A stretch of 64,000 nucleotides of DNA, from assembly GCF_030035675.1 (NCBI RefSeq), contig NC_084497.1, forward strand, positions 26,526,455 through 26,590,454, in the 5' to 3' direction. The notes under the pieces were generated by a model. That model was not told where the DNA came from and made no database searches. It was given only the letters and a program-made list of their open reading frames with translations. This document shows, one piece after another, positions 1 to 11,900 of the stretch. The stretch is from Rhineura floridana (taxonomy: Eukaryota > Chordata > Lepidosauria > Squamata > Rhineuridae). The stretch's first letter is position 1. Each line of letters opens with the position of its first letter. Position numbers and translations under genes: made by a program.

Positions 1-157
1 TACTCTCCACAGTGAAATGTGCTAATCTAGAACAGACTCTCCCCAACCAAATGTAGGCTGTAAGGATGTGTAGCCTTTCTAATTTTGGTCTTCCACAAAA
101 GATTTTGGGGCAGCATCTGTTGTTCCAACCAGCATTTTATCTTCACACCTCCGCCAG

Positions 158-600
158 GCAGATAGGAAAGGGAGGGAAAAAGTCAATTAAGTTTGGTTTT
201 AAAGGTGAACCTACAAAAACCACACTTTCTGAAACAATTTGTTGTTATACACCTTCAAGTCGATCTTGACTTATGGTGACCCGATGAATCAGCAACCTCC
301 AATAGCATCTCTTGTAAACCACCCTGTTCTGCTCTTGTAAGTTCAGGTCTGTGGCTTCCTTTATGGAATCAATCCAGCTCTTGTTTGGCCTTCCTCTTTT
401 TTTACTCCCTTCCATTTTCCCCAGCATTATTGTCTTGTCTAGTGAATCATGTCTTCTCGTTATGTGTCCAAAGTAGGATAACCTCGGTTTCATCATTTTA
501 TTTCTGAAACAATTCATTTCTGGAACAATATTTAATCCGAAACACAGCCTTCCTTCAAAATTCACGCTTCTCACATTTTTGCAGCGCAGTACTTTTGCCT
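158..600 (-). repeat. AT-rich TAGGGATGG-family element, interrupted by BovB
   Basis: GGTGAACCTACAAAAACCAC...CACTTTCTGAAACAATT on the left resumes at 502 with TTCTGAAACAATT...CCGAAACACAGCCTTCCTTC. These are the consecutive parts of the family seen complete at 33274 and 59259. Confidence 0.6.
240..501 (-). mobile_element. BovB LINE 3' end, 5'-truncated
   Basis: The minus-strand translation shows the BovB (RTE clade) C terminus: [62 protein letters not shown]. Direct repeats TTCTGAAACAATT at 227-239 and 502-514 mark the target duplication. It is inserted in an AT-rich MITE. Confidence 0.85.
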
Positions 601-1049
601 CTGGCCCTGCCCATCACCGACAGGTGGCCCTTGAAAGATTGCCCAGAAGGGTATATGGCCCTTAGGCTGAAAAAATGTTCCCCACGCTTGAGTGTGATGG
701 TCTGTAAGGCCACTCAAACTTTTTATGATGTGAACTCACCATTGTATTTTTATTAATCTGACCACCAGAGGTCACAAACTTCACCCAAAATCTATGCAGG
801 AAGAGTGAGTTTAGAGGAAGCATGCACCCTATGCCCTTCGCAGGGAAGACCAAACACGTTCTTTTCTGTTTTTTCATTTTTCCACTGTTACGTTCAGTCT
901 GACACATTTCCGCTTCAGTCTGATTTTTTTTAAAGAAACAAATCCTAACAAACATTCATCAACAGTCTAGTGTGCATGTCTCTTACAGGGGTTCCCAAAC
1001 TGTGGTCTGAGGACCACCAGAGGTCCGTGAGCTTCGTTCAGGTGGTCTG

Positions 1050-1655
1050 CAGTAGGGATGTGCTAGAATTCCACCCAATTTGGATTTGGTACAGAATTTT
1101 CTATTAGTTCACTTATTCTCTATTGTTGCAGATTGGATGTTTGTGCAGCGATTTTTACAACTATTTTTGAAAAAGGATTTTTTTAAAAACAACAACAACA
1201 GCATCTGCCTCTAAGATATCTATTATTTATTTATTTATTACATTTGTATACCGCCCCATAGCCGAAGCTGTCTGGGCAGTTTACAACAATTAAAAACATT
1301 AAAAGCAAATATACAAATATACAAATTTAAAAACACTTAAAAAAAACCAATTTAAAAACGCATGCTAAAATGCTTGGGAGATATTGAGATTAAGAACCAT
1401 TATTTTATTGATATTTCATTTCTCACATTTCTTTTCAAAATATTGATATCTCCTTTCAAAGTAATGAGATTTCCTATCAAAACATTGATGCCAATATCGT
1501 TATTTCGGGGAGGAAAAATACACAAATAAATACAGGTAAAAGTAAAAGCAGCAGACAGCAGACAAACAACAAACTTGAATCAGTACCGGCCTGTTAGGTT
1601 GACGGAAAGCTTTCAAAGTGGTACCAGGTGACAGATCCCATCCCTCATCTGTGCT
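1050..1655. repeat. TAGGGATGTG element interrupted by a LINE tail
   Basis: The left part, from AGTAGGGATGTGCTAGAATT, matches the sequence at about 63485-63600. An L2/CR1-like LINE tail (1215-1372, minus) splits it. The right part contains GATATTGATATC-like repeats and ends near GATCCCATCCCT. Confidence 0.5.
1215..1372 (-). mobile_element. L2/CR1-like LINE 3' tail
   Basis: On the minus strand: AAACTGCCCAGACAGCTTCG, GCTATGGGGCGGTATACAAA then (AAAT)n. The same tail occurs at 7590, 11119, 32375 and 52150. Confidence 0.75.
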
Positions 1656-2419
1656 ATATCTGTGGATTTGTGGTTGAAGTCGGGAGAAGGTACGTGTACT
1701 GCATTAAATATGTCAATTTTTAAAATTGCGTTTCCTTGCTTCTTGAGTTTATTACACGTTGCATTTTATTGCATCACCACCTGAATTCGACAGAATAAAA
1801 TACAATAAGTAAGGGAGAAAAAGAAGCAAGGAAAATGCATGTAGCACAGTGCATTGTAATTCCTACACCAGGCAGAGAAATCATCGAGTGGTCTGCTGAG
1901 ACCCTCAGCAATTTTCACCACCGTGGACAGCTTGGATGAAAGCCCAGAGCGGATTCCACTGCCCCACTGACTTCAAAGCCACCAACTACCGCTAGTCAAC
2001 AGGGGCAGAGGCTTGGTAGGGCCCTGACAGTGGAAGCTGGTCCGTTATGGTGAATGGGGCACTGCCCCACTAACTTCAGTCCGCCTTCAGCCAGCCACCG
2101 CTTTACTTCTTACTTAACAGCCAGCCGTCCCTGTCAGCTTCCTCCTCTGTGGTGACAGCGTTTGCCCTTGTAGAACTCAGCAGGGAGGAGGATGGGGACA
2201 GAGTGCGAGTCACTTGGCTCTGCCTACCATTGGCTGTGGTCGCGCCAGCCATTGGCTGCTGGGGCTCCTTGCATTCTGCCCTACCAGTTCCCAATGGTCG
2301 CCAGCCACCACTGGGCCCAGGTCCGTCCCACTGAGCACCAGAGTGCTCCCATTTCTAGGCTGGGTCAAAGGTGTGCCCTGAAAGGGAGCATATCGTTATA
2401 ACCTTTGGTGTGGGTGCAA

Positions 2420-2620
2420 AGGGAGGGACATCGGAAGCTGCTGTTTGCTGAGTCAGCAGTCCATGTAGCTCAGTATTGTCTACACAGACTGGCAGCACCA
2501 TTGCAGAGTCTCTCCCAGCCCTACATGGAGATGTCATTGGGGACTGACGCTGGGACCTTCTGCATGCAAGGCAGATTCTCTACCACTGAGCTATGGCCCA
2601 TCCCCACAAGGGCCCTTCCC
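2420..2620 (-). mobile_element. tRNA-Ala-like SINE
   Basis: The minus strand starts GGCCATAGCTCAGTGGTAGA, with AGGTCCCAGC as B-box remnant, then a body with GACAATACTGAGCTACATGG. Related copies lie at 34680, 57556, 57753, 58065 and 62917. Confidence 0.7.
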
Positions 2621-3177
2621 TGGTGCAGTCTCGATAGCACCCCCCCCCGTCTCCTGCATACACAGCAACTGCTGAGGAGGCACTTCATGGGACCCCCCCC
2701 AAAAAAACACATGGGCTTCAATTTATTTTAAACAAAGCAGTCCTGCAAAAGGCCGATTTCATCATTTTTTTCAGATTATCTCAGGCTGCCTCAGCAACTC
2801 TTGTTCGCCTCCTCTGCCTCCCCGGTTAGGATAGGCCAAGACAAAGCTTCCTTGGCAGATAATCTAATTGTTGTCAGTGAGGTTTTGAAAGTCATATGCA
2901 AAGTCATATGCTGAGATGACAGAGAAGTGAGTGTGGGTCAGCCTGCATGTGTGGGTGCGGCCAGGGCTAGGGTTATGATCAGATTGCAGAAGCAAATCCA
3001 CTAGGGTTGGGCATGCCCCCCCGACCGGGGCACGACCGGTGACTTTGAATCGGACTCAAATTGGGGCAGACCTGGCCCAGATCCAGCCCCCGAATGGATT
3101 TGGGGGCAGAGCAAATGTTTAATCAGATGTTTTAAACCCTAATTAAACATGCAGTCCAGAGGGGAGAGATCAAGAGC

Positions 3178-3575
3178 AGTAGTGTAGTGACAGATTCGGA
3201 AGTGCAGGGTCCCTTCATGTTAGTCACAGCCAGGCCCCCTTTTTTGCTGTGAGGTTGAGAATGAGGTCCTTGTTAATGCCTTCTCCCATGACAACAGACA
3301 TCCTTAGGAGCCAAAAAGCAGGAAAGAGGAGTGTTAGCTACTGAGAAGAGTCTTCTCAGTGGCTGACTCTCCTTTCACTCTGATTGGCTCCAATCAGCAG
3401 GAAAGGACAATCAAGCATGTTAGAAGACTCTCTTCAATGGCTAAACACTCCTGATTCATGCTGATTGGCTTGTAGGATGCTGGAGACATAGGTACCCTGC
3501 TGGGATCCTGCTCTCCCCAAAAGTAAGGGGTCTAAGACCCCCTGGAACCCTGGACAACTACACCCTGTGTCTCCT
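3178..3575. repeat. GTAGTG-family DNA element
   Basis: TAGTGTAGTGACAGATTCGG at the left and CCTGGACAACTACACCCTG at the right, with GAGAAGAGTCTTCTCAGTGG and GCTCCAATCAGCAGGAAAGG inside. Copies at 14638, 22689 and 46480 align end to end; termini CAGTAGTGTAG/CTACACTACTG are best seen in the 14638 copy. Confidence 0.65.
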
Positions 3576-3879
3576 CTCCCCTCTTTCCAACTGCATGTTT
3601 ATTCAGGGTTTTAAACCTCCATTTTAACATACGGTCAGGAGGGGTGGTGGGGTGGGGAGGAGACACTGTATCTTCTCCCCCCTGCCTCCTGACCACCCTG
3701 CAGAGATCCAACCAGTGAGTAAAGGATTCAGCCCTGCTGGGTGCTGCTTCCTCAGCGCATTCTTTGCAGAGACCATACTGGCAAAACAGCCTGCAGGATT
3801 GAACCCTCTGCTCATCAGCGGGTGAGAGGATGGTTCAATCCTGCTCAAGTCTGACAGTTTGTGTGTGTTTCCCAGCTGG

Positions 3880-3989
<110 letters not shown>

Positions 3990-4157
3990 CCAATCGCCCT
4001 GGCGCCAAGCAAAACAAAAGAGCCTGTGTTAAAGAAGAGGCACACATACAACGCCCTCTGCTAATTATTCAGATTTCTTATTTATTTATTAATGTATACA
4101 CCACTTAATGCCAAAATAGGCTTCCAAGTGGTTGACAAAGTGTAAGAAAACCTGTTA

Positions 4158-4570
4158 CAACAGACGTGGGGAACTTTTTTTCACACCTAGGGCCGCATTC
4201 CCTTGTAGGCAACTTCCTGGGGGCCACATGCCAATGGTGGGAGGGGCCAGAGGCAAAAGTGGGTGGGGCAATGAACATGAATTTCACCTTTGTACAGCAG
4301 GCTCATTTCTACACACACTTGCACCCCCCTCTCTGCCCTCCATCAAGGCAAGCAGAAGGTATGATCCGAATTCAAGGGCACATCGCAGCCAGGCCAAAAA
4401 CACTTCAGGAGGTTGCAAAGCAGGGTTGGGGAGGGGTGTGGCCTGGGGAGAGGGGTATATGGCTGGAAGTAGGTGTGGTCTGATGACAGGGGGTGTGGCC
4501 AGCAGAGAGTTCCGAGAGCCAGTCTGAAGGGCCATATTTGGTCCTCGGGCCTGAGGTTGCCCACCCTCCT
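4158..4570. repeat. GGGGAAC-family DNA element (GGGCCA core)
   Basis: GACGTGGGGAACTTTTTTTC at the left, CTCGGGCCTGAGGTTGCCCA at the right, with GGTGGGAGGGGCCAGAGGCA and TTTCTACACACACTTGCA inside. Other copies: 15715-16175, 26560-26770, 31090-31420, 43945-44315, 44465-44910 and a CR1-split one at 29928-30617. Confidence 0.6.
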
Positions 4571-4599
4571 GTTGTTCAGAAAAAATAAGCACATAACAA

Positions 4600-4800
4600 A
4601 AGTTTTTAAAATGTTTTTAATGCTGTTTTGTCTTAATGTATTTTAAGATTTGTTTTTATGATGTTTTAAAGTGTTTTTAGTGCCTTGTTTGCCTCCCTGG
4701 GCTCCTGCTGGGAGGAAGGGCGTGATACAAATTAAATAAATAAATAACAATAACAACAACAATAACAGTAACAACAAACAAGCAAACAAATAAACAAAAT
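4600..4800 (+). mobile_element. LINE 3' tail (CTGGGCTCCTGCTGGGAGG family)
   Basis: TTTTTATGATGTTTTAAAGTG, CCTGGGCTCCTGCTGGGAGG, GGGCGTGATACAAATTAAAT, then (AAAT)n/(AAC)n. Other copies at 7157, 35415, 47750 and 56003. Confidence 0.7.
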
Positions 4801-5029
4801 TGGACTGGGAAGTAGTCCCCTAAGAAACACAAGGATATCAGCCACTGATGGCGTCTTTGGCAAACAAGCTTCAAATGAGCGGCTGGAAGCTGAAACTTGA
4901 GATCAGGGCGAGGTTGTTGCAAGCTTACCTGGTGGTGGCAATTTCTAGAAATCCTTCCCATGGAGTAGGTTGTTGTGAAATGAAGTATTCTACTCGTGAT
5001 TGGAAAAGCATTGTTGCATATTGCCAGTT

Positions 5030-5500
5030 TGCTCTCAGATTCAAGGTACTTGTGTTAGTTTACAAAGCCCTAAATGACTTGGATCCAAAGTACCTTAAAG
5101 GACTGCTCGACTCCCTATGTTCCATCTCAATCCCTGAGATCTTCTGATGGGGCACTTTTGGTGGCTCCACATGCCGCTGAGGTCTGGTTGGCCTCCACCA
5201 GGGACTGAGCCTTTAGTGTGGTAGGCCCTGCCCTGTGGAACTCCCTACCACTAGAGGTTGTGCAGGAAACATCCCTCCTTTCTTTCAGGCGTCTTTTAAA
5301 AACCATACTTTTTAGACTGGCCTTTGAACACGATTTTCCCTCCCCCAAATCAATACAGTACTGTTGATGCTTTTATTATTGTTTTTAATTATTTGTAATT
5401 GGGGTTTTTTAAAAAAAATTACACCTTTGTTGTAAGCCGCCTTCATGGGCTCTGTGAAAAGTGTGGCCTATAAATACTTTAATAAACGCAAAAATAAATA
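5030..5500 (+). mobile_element. L2/CR1-like LINE 3' end
   Basis: Encodes RFKVLVLVYKALNDLDPKYL, then degenerate coding sequence with TGGAACTCCCTACC, and the 3' end GTAAGCCGCCTTCATGGGCT. Confidence 0.78.
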
Positions 5501-6244
5501 TTGAAACAGGAATGGATGCATCTGTCTTAGTTTCTCTGAGCTGCCCATTCTCAAGTTCAGTTTGCCCAATTTCTGCAACAGCTTGTGATGTTTTAAAAGA
5601 ATGTCTGTGCTAAAATCTGTATAGTGATAAAGTCAGTTTCATCCATTGCCTTCAGTGGGCCTACTAAGAGTAGGACTAACATTTATGTGTTACTTATGTG
5701 TGTGATTTTATTTAAGCATTTATGTGTTTTTTTTTACTGGCACACAGGGTCCTCTAATATACACCTTTTTGCATTGCAAATTTTGCATTGCAAATTTTGA
5801 ATGACAGCAGTTTTCCACTTTGCATATTAAGAAGTGCAAATGTATATAGGTCAGAAGCACGTAGCTGTTGCTTGATAACTCATTGCAAATATGGGATTTT
5901 TTAAACACTCATTCTTCAAAGGAAGCCATTGACGGGCTCGGTTTCCTGCCAGTGATATATCATTTTGAAACTGTCACCTCTGAAAATATATATATATAAA
6001 GTTTGGAAAATTCTAGATGGTTTACATGTAGCTTCCTTCTCCCACACATCTCAAAATTGTGTCTATTTCTCCAGGGTCGGGTTTAGCCTTCATTTCTCAT
6101 CAATGAGAATGATGGATTGTAGTCAACTACATTTTACTCAGAGCAGACCCACTGAAGTGAATGAATACATTAGTCATGTTCATTCATTTCAGTGGGTCTA
6201 CTCTGAGTAGTAATGGCATTGGCAACAACCCTATATATCTAAAT

Positions 6245-6378
6245 CAGATGCAGGGAGCTTTTAGCCCTCCGAATGTTGCTGAACTACAACTCCTATTATC
6301 ATCCCTAGCCAGGCTTGCTAGGACTGATGGCAGTTGTCGTTCAGCAACATCTGGAGGGCCAAAGATTCCCCACACCTG
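6245..6378. mobile_element. hAT-type palindromic MITE, 134 bp
   Basis: Inverted arms with GTTGCTGAACTACAACTCC and its complement, outer ends CAG...CTG. The 8-bp flank is ATCTAAAT on the left and ATCTAAAC on the right. Confidence 0.7.
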
Positions 6379-6553
6379 ATCTAAACAGTTGCTCCTTCAG
6401 TTCTTGTGTTAGGAATCCATGGGGTGTACACAGCTTTAGCAGATAATCAGAGAGATAGGTAGTAATACTAGAAGTAAATACTATTTAGCAGATAGTAGTT
6501 AGAATAGACCCATTTCAATTAATGCAGGTCGCAACCACACCGTGCATTCAAAG

Positions 6554-6688
6554 CACTGTTTGTCAACCTTGGGTTCACAGATATTGTTGGACTACAACTG
6601 CCACCATCCTTGGCCATTGGCTAAGCTGGCTGGGGTAATGGGAGTTGTAGTCCAATAACATTTGGGGTCCCAAGGTTGAAGAACAGTG
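6554..6688. mobile_element. hAT-type palindromic MITE, 135 bp
   Basis: Ends CACTGTTTGTCAACCTTGGG and its complement, foldback core ACTACAACT; 8-bp flanks ATTCAAAG and ATTTAAGG, similar but diverged. A second copy of this subfamily lies at about 49549-49695. Confidence 0.65.
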
Positions 6689-7156
6689 ATTTAAGGCACA
6701 TTGAACACACATTGACTCTTGCAAGCCTTTTTTATTTTAAATTAAGACCGGGGTACAAATGCTTCAAATCAATAAACAGAATGATGGCTAGCAAGCACAA
6801 TCTTTCTTCCTTTCCCCCACTCCCTCACTGAACTTTGGGGGAGGGGGCCCATCTGAACAGCCACATATCCTCCGGGTCAACTTGGATGCACTGGAAGTAG
6901 CCATGTTGGTTGCTCATGCAACGGACCCATAAGCATATAAAGTGGAGGGTGGGCGGCTTGCATGTAGGGGTGAGGGAGACACCCAGTTTTGTTAGCCTTT
7001 TGATGAGAAATGGCTTGATCCGCACCTCTCAAGCCAAGATGCTAACGGAAACACAATTACCGTTTGACATTTGCGACTTCTGCGAATTTTGCAGTGCAGT
7101 CTTCCAGGGCATGTACAAAAAATGCATTTGATTAGGGGAAAGTGTGCTTAAAAGTG

Positions 7157-7690
7157 TGCCGCCCTGGGCTCCTGCTGGGAGAAAGGGCAGGATATAACGC
7201 TAATAAAATGTTTCCGAGCTCGATTCAAGGTGCTGGTTTTGACCTATAATGCCTTACACGGCTTGGGACCACAATACCTGATGGAATGCCTCTCCCGACA
7301 CGAACCCACCCGTACACTATGCTCAAGATCAAAGGCCCTCCTCCGGGTGCCTACTCCAAGGGAAGCTCGGAGAATGGCAACAAGGGAGAGGGCCTTCTCA
7401 GTGGTGGCCCCCAAATTATGGAATGATTTCCTTGACGAGGTGCGCCTGGCACCAATACTGTTATCTTTTCGGCGCCAGGTCAAGACTTTCCTCTTCTCCC
7501 AGGCATTTTAGCATGTTTTTTATATTGTTTTACATTTTTAAATTATGTTTTAAATTGTTTTTTAAAAAGATGTATTTTAAATTGTATTTGTTTTTCGTTG
7601 CTGTAAACCGCCCAGAGAGCTTCGGCTATGGGGCGGTATACAAGTTTAATAAATAAATAATGAAATAAATAAATAAATAATGAAATAAAT
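7157..7690 (+). mobile_element. L2/CR1-like LINE 3' ends, two in series
   Basis: A short tail (7157-7208, CTGGGCTCCTGCTGGGAG family) is followed by a longer 3' end with 93 open codons: [54 protein letters not shown]. It ends GAGAGCTTCGGCTATGGGGC and (AAAT)n. Confidence 0.82.
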
Positions 7691-7710
7691 AAAGCATATG
7701 TCCATGAAAA

Positions 7711-7957
7711 TTGTTGTTATATGCCTTTAAGTCGATTACAACTTATGGCGACCCAATGAAACTTTTTTTATATATATTCATAGGGTTTTCATGGTGAGAG
7801 GTATTCAGAGGTGGTTTTCCATTGTCTTCCTCCAAGCCTACGGCACCCGGGATTCCCAGGCGGTCTCCCATCCAAGTACTGACCAGGCCTGACCCTGCTT
7901 AGCTTCCGAGATCAGAGGAGAGTGGGCATGTTCAGGGTAGCATGACGATAGGTCGTC
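7711..7957 (-). mobile_element. 5S-rRNA-derived SINE with BovB-like tail (5S-Sauria type)
   Basis: Read on the minus strand, 7957-7840 is a near-complete 5S rRNA: CTACCCTGAACATGCCC, TGATCTCGGAAGCTAAGCAG, TACTTGGATGGGAGACCGCC, TGGGAATCCCGGGTGC. A body follows (GGTTTTCCATTGTC complement) and then a tail like the BovB 3' end (CATAAGTTGTAATCGACTT). The internal 5S promoter boxes are intact by eye. It is a retroposon, not a 5S gene. Confidence 0.88.
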
Positions 7958-8149
7958 TGTGAAAATAACTCATAAAACTGCATCACATTAGGGGAAAATG
8001 GCTTGCAAATGACAAGCATGTCAGTCAAAACGGCAGATGCAATTGGGCACATCAGGAGCCAACCACATTTTTGTGAGGATTTTTCTTTTTTTAAAAAAAA
8101 AATGCAAATTGTGTGGGAAAGATGGAGAACTGAATTTCAGATTAGAAAA

Positions 8150-8847
8150 AGGAGGGGTGGAGGCATTGACAGGTGCTTTTTATTTCTCTCTCTTTTCTTT
8201 CTTTCTCCCAGACAGACCTGCCTGTACGAATCAGGGAAGGAACTCCGGAGAGAGCATGATCGATCACACTGTGCGGTGCGTGCAAGCTGCTGGTCAGAGT
8301 TCAAAAGGTCTCTCTGCCTTCCTTTACCTTTGCTCGAGTCTTCCGCACTTCACTGGCAACAGGAAACTACTTGTTTCAACCGGAGGACGTCCTCTGCCAG
8401 GGACTTTTCAAAAGTACGTCCTGAAAGACTCAGCGGCTTGTTAACTGGGGCAGAGCCTCTGGTTTTGTGCCTGCTACATCCGTTCCGTGAACGCAGTTCT
8501 GGGAAAGGTAATCTGGATCCCAGAGACAGGATTCCATAAGAGGAAGCTGGAAAGGCCGGCAAGCTTCAGTGCCGAGAAGCAAACTTGTTGGAGAGGAACT
8601 ATCTGGAACTGAGTGCAATCAGCTGGCTGTCTCAAGGGGGAAAACAAGAAACCACAGCTCAAGAGTGACCTTTGGTTTTTTTGCTGTTGTTACTTTCACT
8701 TTGGAGCTTGATATTTCGGATTGTTAGCCTGTGGCTGCTTTGACAGGTCCCAGGGATTCAAGAACAGGCCTTGCAAGTTCTGTTTCCTTTGGCCGGAGAC
8801 CCAGAGGGGGAACGGCAACAGCCACAGTGGGAAGAATTCAGAATGCA
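8150..8847 (+). promoter_or_regulatory. Probable TNFRSF14 5' flank / 5' UTR
   Basis: This 700-bp stretch just upstream of exon 1 is non-repetitive, has more CpG than its AT-rich surroundings, and is framed by repeats on its left. No TATA box, untranslated exon or specific factor site can be fixed by eye. The role is inferred only from position. Confidence 0.35.
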
Positions 8848-8907
8848 ATGTGCTCAGGTGCCGCAGATATGGACTCCAGGTACCGAATCCATAGGTATCA
8901 GAGGAAG
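8848..8907 (+). CDS. TNFRSF14: TNFRSF14 exon 1 (start codon, signal-peptide n-region)
   Basis: An ATG at 8848 and a second in-frame ATG at 8869 (G at -3 and G at +4, the better context) lead to the basic stretch [13 protein letters not shown], then a GTAAAC donor at 8908 in phase 0. It joins in frame to the hydrophobic start of exon 2. The human protein also has its initiator in a short first exon. The assignment is inferred from frame and position, not from sequence similarity. Confidence 0.6.
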
Positions 8908-11900
8908 GTAAACACACCAGGGTGTAGATAGCTACAGGGCATCGACCTTCACATGCCCGGTGACTGGATGGATTTGGGCTCTTCCTCAAAACATGTTTCT
9001 TGGGATCATGCATTTGGTAAGCAAATCTCAAAACTTCATGCAATCCCTTCGATCTGCCTGTCGGGTAATGTGGGTGCAACAGGGAGATCTGCCTCTCTCT
9101 GCCTGCTAAAATATGAGAGACACAAAGACAGGTGGAGTGGGGCAGGATCTTTCCAGCTCGCTTCCTTTCAGCTGACCTCCATGCCTTGGTTGCCCTGAGT
9201 TAGGGATAGGAGTGGAGAGAACATATTTGGCTCAGGACAGAGGAAGGCGAGTGTAACTAGCTGTGGTTGGGTCATTGGTTGGAAGCCATCGCAACAGGTA
9301 TGGCTGGGAATTCCATTTGCACTTGTTTGGTTCTAAGCATTTGGCATTTCCAATAAATGAAAGTGAAAATCTGGGATCAATTTCAGTTCTCTCTGTTTCT
9401 CATTTTTCCAACCAGCTCTGCAGCAATTTTTGATTTTTTAAAATAAAACCTTCATGAAAATTCTTCCGCATTTCAGCTTGAAATTCTACTACTAAACACA
9501 TTTTCGTAGGCGGTTCTGACATTTTTGCAAGCAATTCCTTGTGATACAATGCATCTTTATTATGTCATTTTCATGGATATGTTCATTTTTATGCACATTT
9601 CCCCCTAACAGATGCATTTTTGTAACGTTGTTAGGTTGCAGAACTGCATTGCAAAATTCAGACAAGTGCGAATGTCAAAGGACTGTGTTTTTAGTTCTCA
9701 TAACATCGTTTCCAAAAGTGTGAATTTGATAGATTCGTTTTTAAAGGTGAACTGAATTGAATTTCTCCCCCCATCCCTAGTGAAAATATTTTAAAGGTGG
9801 GTTTTCCTTATCGCAATGACTGCTTATTCAGTTAAACTGAAAGGGACACTGTCTTTAGAATTTTTTAAAAAGTCACTTGCTTGGAATTGTCAGTAGCCTG
9901 CAAATTTATTTTCGCTTAATTGATGCATAAAATGACTGAGGGTGCAATCCAACGCATATTTATGCCAGGCTGAGAGGAGTTGGATATGGAGAAACCCCGC
10001 TGAGCTGACAGGATTCTAGCTTAGCCAGGCTCCACCAGCAGAAGTTCCTTATTCTGGCTCTGCCACGCTGCCAGCTCAGCTGTCTTCCAGGAAAGCCCAG
10101 TCTTGCAGAAGGGATGCCGGTGGAAGCCAGCATAAGGCTAAAAAAAGAGGCATTCTGGGGGCATGTCAGAGGAGGGGCTGATTGGGGGACTTTGGGCAAA
10201 TCCAACTTGTGTTTGGAGTACTCCTGCAGGTCCCAAACTCTGGGCCAAAGTTACACCGAGTGAAAGGTCGGTCTAAGAAAATAATTTCAACTCTTTTGAA
10301 ATGTGGTGTTGGAGGAGAGCTTTGCGGATACCATGGACTGCAAAAAAGACAAATAACTGGGCGTTAGAACAAATTAAACCAGAACTGTCACTAGAAACTA
10401 AAATGATGAAACTGAGGTTATCATACTTTGGACACATAATGAGAAGATGTGATTCACTAGGAAAGACAATAATGCTGGGAAAAATAGAAGGAAGTAGAAA
10501 AAGAGGAAGGCCAAACAAGAGATGGATTGATTCCATCAAGGAAGCCACAGACCTGAACTTACAAGATCTGAACAGGGTGGTTCATGACAGATGCTCTTGG
10601 AGGTCGCTGATTCATAGGGTCGCTGTAAGTCGTAGTCACCTTGGAGGCACATAACAACAGCAATGAAATGATTACAATGGAAGTCTATGGAGAGAGCTTA
10701 CCATGAGAGCTTGCTTCCCCCCCCCCCGCGGTCCATTTCAGCTTCTCTTAGTTTCTCATTTTCTCCCACTCTTAAATTCAGTCCTCCACACTTCCACATC
10801 ATTTTGTGCATCTTCCCCCCCCCCATGAAAATCCAGCAGCCTTGTAGTGCAAATTTCTCTTAATATACACATCTTTGTATGAATGTTTTGCCTAATATGC
10901 ACATTTTTTTTACAAAGAAATTCCTCTTTCTGTCATGCCTTTTCATGTGCTGTTTTCCCCAATACAGCATTTCCCCCCCTGCACACTTTATCCTGTTCTA
11001 TGCCCTTTTTGCACACCTTATGCTGCTGGGAGCTGTACTGCAAAATCCAGAGAAGCATGGAGGGTAAATGATGGTTGTGTTTCAGTATTGTTTTGGAAAG
11101 TGCAAGTGAGGTAGGTTTATTATTATTATTATTAGTTATCACATTTGTATACCACCCCATAGCCGAAGCTCTCTGGGCGGTTTACAACAATTAAAAACAT
11201 TAAAAACAAATAGACAAATATACAAATTTAAAAACACTTAAAAATAAATAAAAACACATGCTAAAATGCCTGGGAGAAGAGGAAAGTCTTGACCTGGCAC
11301 CCAAAAGATAACAGTGTTGGTGCCAGGCGCACCTCATCAATTTGGGGGCCACCACTGAGAAGGCCGTCTCCCTTGTTGCCACCCTCCGAGCTTCCCTCGG
11401 CATCCGGAGGAGGGCCTTTGATGTTGAGTGTAGTGTATGGTGGGTTCGTGTCGGGAGAAGCGTTCCATCACATATTGTGGTCCCAAGCTGCATAAGGCTT
11501 TATAGGTTAAAACCAGCATTTTGAATCGAGCTTGGAAACATACAAGCAGCCAATGCAAGCGGGCCAGAATTGGTTTGCCTCTAAATACAAACTGAACCAA
11601 ACTTCTCCCCTATCTGTAGTTAAAGGCAGTTGACTGATCAACGTACAGCGCAGTGCAGGCAATCTGTAACCCTGTTGCTGGACTACAGTTCCCATCATTC
11701 CTCACAACCTGCAATTCTGGTTGGGGCTGATGGGAGAAGGAGTCTAGCAACACTTCACTGCTATACTTATTTAAGTAAGTCCAATTAAATTCAGTGGGGC
11801 TTTCTCCCAGGTAAATCGGTACAGGATTTCAGCCTAAGTTTGCAGCCCTAAGAACATGGGGATTTTTTAGGTTGCAAAAAGACAGGAGTTCTGACACAGC

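Larger units (their letters stand above)
7060..8150 (-). repeat. AT-rich TAGGGATGG-family element split by a LINE and a 5S SINE
   Basis: The left part ends TTAGGGGAAAGTGTGC at about 7156; the next expected part resumes at 7961 with GAAAATAACTCATAAAACTG...GTCAGTCAAAACGGCAGAT and runs to about 8150. Between them are a LINE 3' end (7157-7690) and a 5S SINE (7711-7957). Confidence 0.6.

Noticed and set aside
7840-7957. Possible 5S rRNA gene on the minus strand
   Set aside because: Substitutions and the fused SINE body with BovB-like tail show a retroposed copy.
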